Source: Rhynochetos jubatus (lineage: Eukaryota; Chordata; Aves; Eurypygiformes; Rhynochetidae). From it: a stretch of 64,000 bases of DNA. Below are positions 40,101 through 52,100 of the stretch, one piece after another. The stretch lies in assembly GCA_027574665.1 (NCBI GenBank), contig CM050657.1:24902700-24966699 (forward strand). The letters run 5' to 3'. Below the pieces are notes generated by a model. It was given only the letters and a program-made list of their open reading frames with translations. It was not told where the DNA came from and did not search any database. The first letter of the stretch is position 1. The number at the start of each line of letters is the position of its first letter. The translations under genes were made by a program, and so were the position numbers.

Positions 40101-43100
40101 GTCTTCAGAATTCTGTTAGGGATATTAAAATTTGAAGCTTCAAAGCACAGTGTGATTCCCTTCTTCTGTAAGTTCTTATCTGCTTTCTTCTCTTCGTCTC
40201 CTTTGCTCTTTTTTTTCTTAATTCGGCTTATCTTTTTCTGTCAGATACACTGCTGCTCTGTTAGCAGCAACATATATTTTTACAATGTAAACAGACAAAT
40301 ATAACCACATTTTTGCTGAAAAGCCAATGTTTGTTTACCCAATAATTGTCTTGGTAAGTATCAGAAAGGCTGAAATTACAGTACAAACTAATCCTGCACT
40401 TTAGCTGTTGCACGCATGAAAGTTTCTATGAAAAGTCAAAACAATTCTGTCCAGAGGAAGTTTTCTGTGTAATGGCAGATGAATGAGAGTGGAGATGGAC
40501 AATCTCTCCTTCGGGGTCTTTCTGTGGGGTAGACAGAGAGGCAGTTTGAGCTGTGATGTTAACAAAAAAGAACAAAAGCTATGAGTAAACAGCCTGCTTG
40601 GACACTTCTACGCACCAGTGTGTATTTTCTTCACTGTATGAAATAACTCGAGTCTTCTTCATAGTGCTCATCCTGCACAGACTAAAAGTGATGTTTTCTA
40701 GGCTTTTAGGCATCAACATCAGCCTAAAGAAAATTTTCCTCTTCATGCCTGTCCTAACCCCAATCCGCACACAAATCTCCAGGTGAAAGTTCAAGCTTGA
40801 GCTAGCTTTCCTGGCAGAAACAGGTTGTTTGACACTAAAGCTACAATCACCGTAGAGATGAGTGTTATCTCCCAATTACAACAGCTTATCAACTGCTAAT
40901 CCAATTAGCCTGTATGGCTTCGCTGGTGCGTTGCTTTCCTAGTCCTCTCTGCTCAAGGTAGGCAGTAATTCATAGGCACTGATACAGCTAACTCTTGCGG
41001 GAAAGACAAGCTCTAAAAGCTCTCCTCGAGGAGGATGAGTAAATCACTAAATATCCCAAGAGTAATTTAGATGCTGTGATCACTGGTGCAGGCAGTATGT
41101 AATCACATTTTATTGACAACTCCTAAAGATCAGTCTCCCTTTGAAGCCGCCTGGAGTGAAACTGAGTAGAGCGCGGCTAGAAAGGTCTGGTGCAGCACGC
41201 GGTGACGAGACCTGAGCGGGCACCGAACGAGCTGCTCTGGGCACCAGAAGCACCGTGGGCCGTTTAGCGTAGTGCTGCGTGTTGGCCTGCCTTCACTGCT
41301 GTCAGTTGACACCACATCCTTAGAGACCACCGTTTGTAGAGAGTGCGGCAGTTTCCTTACACAGAGCCGTGGCTCTTAGCAGGTGTAAGGACTTCAGGTA
41401 GTAGGTTTTTTGGAGGAGAAAGGCAAAGGCCACGTAAGTGATCTTGTAATAGAAAACTTGCAAGTACGGTTTCTGTAGAAATACATGTTGGACCTTAAAC
41501 ATTTTGTTTTCAATTTGCAATTGATTGCTTTGATAATCTCATCAAATAATTTTTAAAAATGCTGTGCTTCCTTGGACACAGGATTGGGAAGCCATGTTTC
41601 GCCTCAGAGTATGTTGTCACAGCTGTGTAAAAACCTGAATTACAATACTGGAAAAACACTGGCAAGAATTTTAAAGACAGGCTGCTACTAGGTACAACCC
41701 AACAACCCACAAAGCAATTCCACTTACCACAATAAATGGGATCTCAGATATACTTGGCTAAAATGGATATCATTTCTTTAAATGCGCTAAAACATAAAGT
41801 GAATTACTAGCTGTATGGTTAGTGTATTGGTGTCAATAATCGTTTCATATTCTCTTTCTTACAGGAGGTGAAGTCACCAAGCCCAGGTTTGCTCAGTATT
41901 TCCATGGCAGCCTGGCCAGCCTTACTATCCGACCCGGCAAGATTGAGAGTCAGAAAGTGATTTCCTGTTTGCAGGCCTGCAAGGAAGGTCTGGATATTAA
42001 TTCTCTTGAGAGTCTTGGCCAAGGAATAAAGGTGAGGGATGAACTGACATCATCTTTGATAAAAATGTAGAGCTGATTTATGAAGTGGAGAGCCCAAGGT
42101 AGACTACACAGTACAAATGTACTCCCAGAAGCAATGTAATTTCCCATAAAGTCATGCAAAGAAAAAGCAGAACAGTAGAAGAGCTGTGACAGGGCAAAGA
42201 AAAATGTTTCCATTATTGCGAAGCTGGATGCTCAGAGAGTAAGGCACCGGTGATGTTTCAGAGTCTGTAAGACTTGCCAGGTTGTGTTCTCATGCTTATT
42301 TTGGTAGCTTTACAGAAATAGACATGGTTCCAAAGAATTATTGAATTTTGATCTCATAGCTTTAAAGCAATGGAAAACTAAGTAAGCTATCTTGCCTTCA
42401 GAGGCAACGCCTGAAGCAGTCCCAGTGCGATAGTATTGAAAAATTCAAAGTGTGTTCCAAGAGGAATATGTTATGGGACATGAAAATTGGACAATAAGGA
42501 AACCTAAAGTCAAGAAATTAAAGTTTTACATTTGCATAGAAATCATCCATCTTCATTATGTTGTATATGACTACCTTTACTGGTATTGTAGCCCTTTTTC
42601 TAAGATTTTATATAGTGGCCAGATTGTTTTGCCTCATGAAGACAAATGCTGTTCTTCTGGATACATCTGTAGGATCTTGACCTTAACTTCCATAATGCTT
42701 ACATGAGCTGCAACGTCAGTCAACGTCAGTGTGTAAACAGGCTGTTAAGCTGTTTCCTAGCACACAAATCACAATACCATCTTCCAAAGCAGCTGAGCTT
42801 CAAATTGAGACTGGGAAGATACTTTTGCAGCAGACTGTGCGTCCTGTGAAGCTGCACAGGTGGTTGTTTAGCGTGCTGTTTTTCAGTGGGGAGGAGGATG
42901 GTGCCATAACAGTTGATCTAGAGCACACAGTGGAAGTGCCAGGTACTACAATTTATTAGTTTTCAGCGTACAAGATAGGAGACTGACCTGAAATACACTC
43001 AAACATCTGTCTAGGTGATATGCTGCAGTGGTGTAGTATGTAACCAACTTGTTTTCTGAAAACAGTGGTAAAAATGGAAATTGGAAGAGCAAAGGTAAGG

Positions 43101-46100
43101 GGCAATTTAGCTAGCTCTTAACTTGTACATGTGAGCAAAATACCCCAAAGAATTTTTTTCTTCATCCTGCAAAGGACAACATTGAGAATTTCACATTGTG
43201 CTTCTCCCAGAACTTATGACACACTTAGGAGTAAAGTCATTCTTGAAAGACAATGCATACAAAGAGCTGGTAGGGTTTTCTGGCACAGAAGCATATATGC
43301 TTACCAGTAAGTTCTTTGCTGGGATTTTACATGACTTAAAGCAGTGTACGCTGGGTCTGTGGTACTTAAAAGCATAGTCATTCCTCCACTACTGTCATAC
43401 TCTAAAACTTGACGGTATTTGAGTAGGCTGGTTTCATGGCTCAGAAAAATCCCTGTTACACCACCCGCTGCTGCTGCAGCGTGGGTGATTGGCTTCCTTA
43501 CTGTACTCGCAGTGCGGTGGGGAAAACGAAGATGAGGGATTGTTGTCTGCTTTTTCTTTCTTTCACCAAACCGCAAAACATTTTCATTTTCCAAAATACA
43601 GAGGAGACATAGTGTTTTTTGAGAGTTTCTGTTTTCATTTTTCCTTCCTCGGCAAGCTCAGCAGTCAGTGCCAGAGCAGGAGGCAAAAAGGAAAGGAGCA
43701 ACCAGAGATTGTGGTAGGGTTTCTTACCAGGGCTGACAGTCTCCGATGAAAGTGGAACAGTTGGCACCTGACCTTGAACAGAAGATTAATACAGAGAAAG
43801 GGTTTCTGGTGTCAAAAATAAACATACCTCATCTCGGACAAGCAGGCGGGACAGTTGCACAGATGATGGGCTCTGTGTGTCTATTTGCATGGTGCTTAGC
43901 TGATTAAGGTTGGCAAACCAGTGATGGAAGGTGTTTCTGCTGGGCACTTTGGACTCGAAGCTTCACCCTTTAGCCACCTAAAAAAGAGCAGTGCAGCTGT
44001 AATAGGGTTTCTGACACAGTAGTGTTGGACTTTTGTCTGCAGCCTAATTCTCAGATATCTGTAACAGCTCTCAGAAACACTGTCTAAACTGTCGCTATTT
44101 TTAGCCTTTTTTAATGAGAAAGACAAAAATGGCTCAGACTAGGGCTTTCTCCAGTCCCTTTGGCAGCATTCCAGCTGTTCGAGCAGCTGAGCTATTAAGT
44201 TAACTAGATAGCTAGTGTCTCTTCTTGCTAATTTTATTCTCCACTACTGCTGCCTTACAGAAAGGAAAAGGAAGGCTGTGACTTGTGGTATTCCTCCTCT
44301 GTTAAAAAATACCCTTCAGCATGTTATGACCTTCCTGCACAAGCTTTTAACCCAGTCCTCTGTGTTCTGTTTGACAGAGAACCCTGTGCTTCACTCTGTT
44401 CTTCACAGTCTATTTGCTCTTTTGCTTTTAAACCTTTCTCATTGTGAGGCAGTGTAGGCAGCCGTATTCTGTATATAACAGAACACGTTCAGATAATCCA
44501 TAGCCAGCTTCCCAGGTGAGAGAAGGATGTCAACAGTAGGGTACAAAATTAAGGGGGTTAAGCTGGTTTTCTCTGCAATGCAGATGATTTTCTGAACCAA
44601 TTAACAGACAAAAAAGTGGAATCAGGTTGAATTATGGTGAAGATAAAATCAGTCACTTGCTATGTGGATATACAGCAGAGTTTCTTGGTCAGCAAGACCG
44701 CTCCGTGTTCGATGCGATGGGCTAGAGAAAGATCAGGGCGACGAGAATAGCCATTGACTCTGCGAGGTTTGCGGGCTCCAGTGGGCTGCTGGGTTTGTGC
44801 AAGTAGCAGCTCCATCTTCAGTCATGATACCCTTATTGATCAGGAGTCAGAGACAGGAGAATCCCCTTTGTTGTGTCTGGCAGTAATGAAGATGGAGGGG
44901 GGAAGGGTTATAATTGTTTTCTTCATTCATGTTGAAATATATCTCAGAAACATAGCCCAGGGTAAAAACAAACAGAAAGCAGGAAAAATATGCCTTTGCA
45001 TGCTACTCTGGTTCAAGCCATTATTTTTATACGGGGGATGTGTTTAACTTAAATTACATAGTAATGATAACGATGGCAGCAAGTTAAGGTTTTGAACTTT
45101 ATAGCTGCAGAAACAGTATCAGAAAAGTTGGTAAGGCTGGGCAAAGGACAGCAAATTTGGACTAGTTTACTATAAAATTAATTATAACTGTTGTTATTCA
45201 GGTATGAAATAGATGACTGATAGGAGTACAAGTTTTAGGGAACAACATGTGGATTCAGCCAACAATAGCTACTAGGATTTTTTTTTTCCCGTAAATGGTT
45301 AGATTTTAAGCTTATGCCTGTGCAACATTCCTTAAAAATATCTTGTTTTCTACTCTGTACCTGAAATACTAATTATATGCGTTTCCCCCAGTATCACTTC
45401 AACCCTTCCCAGTCAGTCCTTGTCATGGAAGGAGATGACATTGAGAATATAAATCGAGCTCTCCGAAAGGTCTCATACATCAACTCCAGACAGTTTCCTA
45501 CTGCAGGCGTACGACGTCTCAAACTCTCATCTAGAGTCCAGTAAGTTATACTTCAACTGAACTGATTAGATTAGGAATATTTTTGATGACTTTTTAGTTT
45601 GGACACGTAAAAAGAAGAATTTTGGCTAAATCACACAGAAGATGAGTCTCATTTACTTGTGTGCTGATTTACTTTGTAGTTTTCTTTTGATACTGTGCTT
45701 AAAAGGCCATTTTCTTGTTTGTGTAGTTTACTTGCATTCTGTTTATAGGTTGAGGCATACGGTCTGGACTGAACAGCACTTGCATTTATTGCATCCTTAT
45801 TTTACTGTTCTTTTGAAAAAGTTGTAGTTTCTTCGGAGGGAGCTAGAGCCATGGGTTTTTAAAGCAGGCCTGCTGCATCTAACAGACAACGTAGCTGCAA
45901 GAGCAGTATTTGTAGCTGTGCTGGACATAGTCTTTATCTGCCTCTGTCCTCATACGGCTGTGATCACTGTTGGGTGTTAAACAGAAATCTGCGTCCTTCC
46001 ATTTGCACGCAACAGTAGTGATGGAACCGGAACCGGCACGATAACAGTTACAGTTCACAACCAAAGAGCCGTCTGCCACTCCTGAGCCCCCCGGGGTATA

Positions 46101-49100
46101 TCTCTTACAGCAAGTGGTGCAGGGGAGCGAAAGCAGATCTTTGGAGTAAAGATAAACACCACTTGTACTTGAACTCCCGCCTGCTGCGTGTAGGGTTATA
46201 CTAAGGGCTGGGTTTAGACTAGTGCCGTGGGCTGACCACACTGAGTGTTCCGAGAGCATCTCCTGGTGTAGTTTCACTGGAAGCAGCCCAGCTTGCACAC
46301 TCCAAGGCTGGCCCAGGCCTTGTGCCGAGATGAAGTAAGGCAGAATTTGTCAGGAGATGCTCTTGCAAAGCACAGGGCTGATTCGGATAAAATGCTAATA
46401 TAGGCCCCTTTTCTCCCCAGTAAATACTGGAAGGTTCCAGAATGAGTTCATGATGGCTTCACTTTAAATGGATAATCAGGCCCTTTTATTCACATGTGAC
46501 AAGATAACCATGTTATGTTTATTAGGTATCACCCTGAGAATTTAATGTTAGGTTTACTAAAGTTAGTTGTTATCTAATGATTTAGTTTTTTTAAACCATT
46601 CACTACTTTGTTAAGTGTCAGTTCAACCTCAAAATACTGTACTCGTAGTGACCTTTGTAAAGCTGAGCTTATCATGAGTCTGTTTGCGAAGCTGTCCCTA
46701 CGAATTGCGGTAGTTGTGAGTGTGGGAGGGGAGGAACAGAGCTCTTCCTGTCACTGCCTACGTCCGTGGTGGAACAGATGCATGCCCTTGGTGTGGCAGT
46801 GGCAAAGTACGGAGTAGCCTGATGTGGGACAACGGGAAAGCACGAGGGCCGTCAGGTGGGCTTGGGGCAGCGCGAGTGCCGTACAGCTCTGATGTGCAGT
46901 GTGTTACATGCGGTTAACGAATGATATATTTTTCAGATGTTTTGGTGAAGATGTCTGCATTAGTATCCCAGATATAGATGCGTATGTAATGGTGTTTCAG
47001 GCCAATGAGCCCAGGATTACAATAAGTGGGATGGACCACTTTGCTAGGCCAGCTGCACAGTTTGAAAGTGAAAGAGGTGTCATTTTGTTACCTGACATCA
47101 GGATTGTCAGCACAGTCACTAAAACGGAACATGCAGTGGACTTAAAGGAACATGACAGAGGTTTGTGGATTTCTTTCTTTTAAATATTTCTTATTCTGTA
47201 ACATGTCCCTTCACATTTTTTGACAGAATAGTGTAAATAAGTAACACAAAGGAAGTCGCTTCACTCAGATTAATTTAGGCAATGTCAGACAGCAGTAATG
47301 CTGTACTGAGGTCATTCAATAAAACACACTAAGAAATGTTAAATAGTGATAGATCTGCCTCAAAAACGTAGCTTTTCCAATCAGTGTCTTGCCTACTTCA
47401 GAATAATTTCTTTTCACTGTTCTTTACATATTCCATTGAATAATTTCTTTTCATTAGAATCTCTGTATTTGAAGCAGAACTTTGTTAATTGTCCTGATAA
47501 AGTGGAAAGCACCAATTGACTAATAGTTGGAGTTTTAGTCTGTTCTTATGTTTCCAGCTCTGACCTGTGGGTGACACTTGAGGAAGTAATCATGTGCCAC
47601 AGTTTTCCGCCTATATAATGTAAATATAATAATTTGCCAGGAGTTTCGTCAATGATGACAGTTTATTCTAATGCTGAGTAGTGTGTGTGTTATTATTCAA
47701 TGTTAGGTGAATGTTCAAAAATATAAATAAGGTTCAAAATAGTTGCCTATAACGGAATCTTCCTTCTGGATATTTGTGGGCAAGGTAAATGAAAAGCCTA
47801 GTAATCTGAAGAATCATTCGAAACAATATTTGTTGGACTAGAATCAGCAGCAAGTAGATGTACATCTCTTGGAAAGATAAAATCACTAATGATGTGCAAG
47901 CGTAGGGGCATGGATTCCCTGAAGCCATGCTCTGTAATAACGCTGCTTATCACTTGCTTGAAACTGCATCTGTCCTCTGAAGGGTGGAAAGGGCATCGTA
48001 TCATAATATCAACGGCATGCGATTGCAGTATGGAAAAGAATGAATTCTGGCATAGAAAAGAGTGATCATTATCCATCCCTTAAGACAGTGCGTGTATGTT
48101 CCTAAATGCTAAGACATCTTCAAAACTGATGGGTGAATTAGGAACTACTGTCCTCCAGTTTAGTTCATAAATGTAGTCTACCCCAATTTTTCCCAATACA
48201 ATTATTGACATAATTACCGTTGTAGCACCTACAAAGCCTGAGCCTCACCTTGAAAAGGCACATAGCATCGTTTCTTAAAGTACTGCTTAATTCCTTGAAT
48301 ATCAGGCACCTCCTAAGGTGCCACCTCTTATTCATTTCCACTGAGCAGTTAAACTGGATAGATAATAATTGGCTTTGGGAATAATTGTGTTTTGCAAAAG
48401 ATTATTGAATGCTGAGTCTCAATTCCTGCATTATAAGCTTGAATCATTATTTCTCTCAGCCCAGATATTATCTGACAAAGGCAAAGGCAGCCATAAATCT
48501 TGACCTATATCTGCCTATAGCTGTTTTTCCACTTATTGTGAATTTACATAACCTGATCATCATGACTGCAGCAGAGACGCACGTGGCAAGGCTGAGGAGG
48601 TGATTTAGTCACTCTGTATTCCCCAGTCACACGACCAGGCAGGTCTGTCTCTGAGAAATCAGTGGGACCCCGCCAACAGCAAAAATTGCCTCCTCTACCT
48701 CTCCTGTTTGCCCACTGACAGCCAGAGCAGCAAAGCTGACCAGTTCAGGCTTTTTCCCTCGCTCTGCCGCCCAGCTCTTGTCTGTCTCTCCTAGCTTCCC
48801 ACAAAATCGTCCAACTCATCAGCCTTAGCAAGATTCAGATTTGCCTGTCCTGCAAACTTGGGTCTGCGTAAGTTACAGCTGTTCCTAGGGTTCAGATTCC
48901 CAACTCCTGGTGCAGTGAATTTCGATATCCAGGGAATAAGACTTTTCTGTCTGTGCTCCCTATAAACCCTCTCAAACGCGAGGACTCCACGACTGCAGTC
49001 TCTGTGCCTACGGGACACTCAGGGTGCTGGTTAAGCACTCTTGCCCGACACGCTGCGTGGGCCAGAGAATTAAAATATTAAATCGATGTGATACTCCTTC

Positions 49101-52100
49101 TCTTTTCCAGCAACAGAATTCTTTTTTTTAATCGTAATACTGAAGGATAGTCAGTTTACAACTCAGCTTCTCCACATAACACAACACAGGATCTTGCCAT
49201 TTAGGATAATACCATGTTCTTGGACAGATGGCACCATTCTTTGTAATGCACCTTCTTTACGGGCCATAGAGGAACTGAGACCATAGATACATTTGACATG
49301 TATTTTTCCAGTTTGGTTTTCCTTGAGAAAAGAATGAATGTGTGATACCAACCTGGTATCATTACAGTATTGGATACCAGAATGGTTTACATGAATTTAT
49401 TTCCAGGATCAAATTTCAGTTTTCTACTTCCAGTACTGTTCTTGAATGCCTTTTCTTACAGGGCAAGATGATACTTTCTCTCTATCATCTCACTAGGTAT
49501 TTATAGGCCATCATAGTACCTGACCAGGCAAGACATTTCTCCTTCGATTTGCTTCCAGTTTGCTGTATTTAATATCAGAAAAAAATAATTAAACCATCTT
49601 TTAAAAAGTTGAAAGTCCTGATGCAAAGCACATAAATGACTGAGCTATCCTGTGATCGTTTGTCTCTTTCTTCTCTTTTTCATGATGTATGTGTTCACAG
49701 CCAAGAAGCCAGTGGTATTAGAGGAAATGCTCCACAACTTGGACTTCTGCGACATTTTGGTTATTGGCACAGAACTAGATCCTGAACAAGAGTGTTTAGA
49801 ACTAGATCATGTGGAGCTTCAAGGAAAACATCTAGATGCCACAAATTCCACTGCAGGTTATTCAATCTATGGTATGTTCATGGACTTTGCTTTCCCTTAT
49901 TTCTTCCCATCAATTACACTGTTGGAATGAAAGGACTAAATCAAAAGAAATTAGACACAAACCTGTGATGTACTACCTGTAAAATATTCCCAGAGAGACT
50001 GTGTCTCAAAAGGCATAGTCACTTCTTGAGCTCTGGGTGTGCTGTGTTTATCCTTTGGAATACAGCACAGCTTTGTCTTGATCTCAGCATCCCTCCTGCT
50101 CCTGCCCAGATGAGGAACGGAGCACTGCTGCTTTCTTTAAATGTGGGGGGTCTGTCGCAGTGGAACATGGGAGTTAGGGGACCTGGCAGTGCTCTGCAGT
50201 GTTGGTAGCTCATTGGCCATCTTTTCAATTACTGAAGAATTTATCCTAAATCTTTGCTGTTGTGTTTTTTCCTCTCCATTGCGGACCTACATTCATTTCC
50301 AAAAACTATTCCCATGTAATCTGTGGTCAGCCCAGAGGCTCTATCACGGAATATTTATTTGGCACACTGCCATTTTCAGACTATTCAGCCACATTTTGTG
50401 TTTTCTGTGAACATGTGATTTCTCCTGTACTTCCCAGAGCATGTGTTACATAGCATCTCCTTGAGATTATTCCTGCTCTGCCACCGTTTCAGGTGTGGAC
50501 AGCATGCACAACTACGAACAGGTTCTTCGGCAGATTCGATATCGTAACTGGTACCCCTCTGCCACCTTTGACAGAAAGTTCAGAGTCAAGTGCTCAGAGC
50601 TAAATGGACGTTACACCAGCAATGAATTTAACTTGGAGGTAAGCAGTCCGTCAGTCAGCTTTTCTTTGCCAGCACTGAGGCTGAGGAGTAGCCTTATCGC
50701 CAGCAACATCAAGTTTTGTCTGAAATACGTAAAATGATTGACACTGGTAACTGTAATCAAATAGAGGGAAAAGTCTAAGTTCCATACAAATAGGAAGTTG
50801 ATTTCTCCTGTGGTCGTTCCTCAGCGTGGGTCTGTCTGTTGTTCTGCATGTGTAAGGAGACGACCCTTCTCTTCAACTCCACTAACACGGAGAATTACTC
50901 CTCTTCAAACAGAATGGAGCCTAAGGTCACCATCACGGGTTTTCCGTGGTGTAAAATCTACTACAGGGCACTTTGAAGATTTATACACCTGCTCAAAAGT
51001 AAATCATTACAGGCTCATTATTTTCCTTAGATTAGTTAATTTTTAACTTCACCTGACATTTTTCTTTCCTGCAGCATTCACCTTTTCAGTTTTTCTGTGC
51101 ACTTTATCCAAGCAATTTCCCTTACAATAATTTTTATAGTTTGTTCTACATCAGATGGAGATCAATCCTGGTAATTCACAGGATTTCAGATTTCTTTAAG
51201 GAGGAAAGTCAGTACACGGGTAACAAACACATAGGGTGCACTTCATCTGTCGCAGCCTCTTGGATCCACTACCCAGACATGGTCAGTCGCCACAGGAATA
51301 TTTAGATAGCCCCCTTGAGCTCATGTGTGCCGGTACTAAGTCCAGTGCAGCACAGCGGCTCAGGGCCTGAAAGTTACTGCTTGTACATATCAGCAGGGGC
51401 TGTGGACCTACTCTGAAGAACCAACTTGTCCAGTCCAGAGCCCAGGTAACTACAGGAAAGGGGCAGGGCCGCCTTAGTCATAGGCTCAAACAAATATCTC
51501 ACTAACTTTCAGGGAACACCTAAAAGGTGATATAGTGTAGAAAAAACCCCAAAGCCCACTACTTATCCAGACAGGTAAATCCAAAAAATCCTTCCCTGTG
51601 CCACTTCACAGTCTACAGCTAGAAATGTTAGAATGCGTTTTGGAAATGAGAAACATCTTACCTGTGTATTTTTCACTAGCATAAAAATATGTAAATTTGG
51701 CCTTTAAGTTCTGTATAATAATGTTCCTATCTGCTGATGAACTTCATAGTGCAATGTGATGTATGGAGCCAGCCGGCTTGGAATCCAAAGCACTGATTAT
51801 TGCCTGATCTCTTGTTTTTCTCTTGTGCCAGGTTAATATTCTACACAACTCCAACTCCAACTTCATGGACCATGTCAACCATATGATAGTACAACCACAG
51901 TTTCTCCAGTCTGTCCACCACCCAGAGGGAACCATAAGTGCTGTTCACAACTCAGGTATGTGTCGACTTCACAGAGACGGCTCATAACGATTCTGGTATG
52001 TCGGTATTTCCCTTGTGATTCAGCCTGGGCAACAGATAAAGCCCTGAAGTCCATGGTTACAGCTTGTGAAACCTCACGGAGATCATTGCACAGGTGTGAA

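Larger units (their letters stand above)
28186..41864 (+). other. CLSTN2: CLSTN2 intron, 13.7 kb
   Basis: Runs from donor GTAATA to acceptor TTACAG, phase 1. It holds two CR1 copies in antisense orientation (31881-32065 and 35655-36425) and a CpG cluster at 41170-41285. The 179-codon open frame at 39765-40304 is hydrophobic and of biased composition, with no family resemblance. Confidence 0.85.

Noticed and set aside
45879-46298. 139-codon antisense open frame in a CLSTN2 intron
   Set aside because: No recognisable family, irregular composition, and flanked by ordinary intron sequence.
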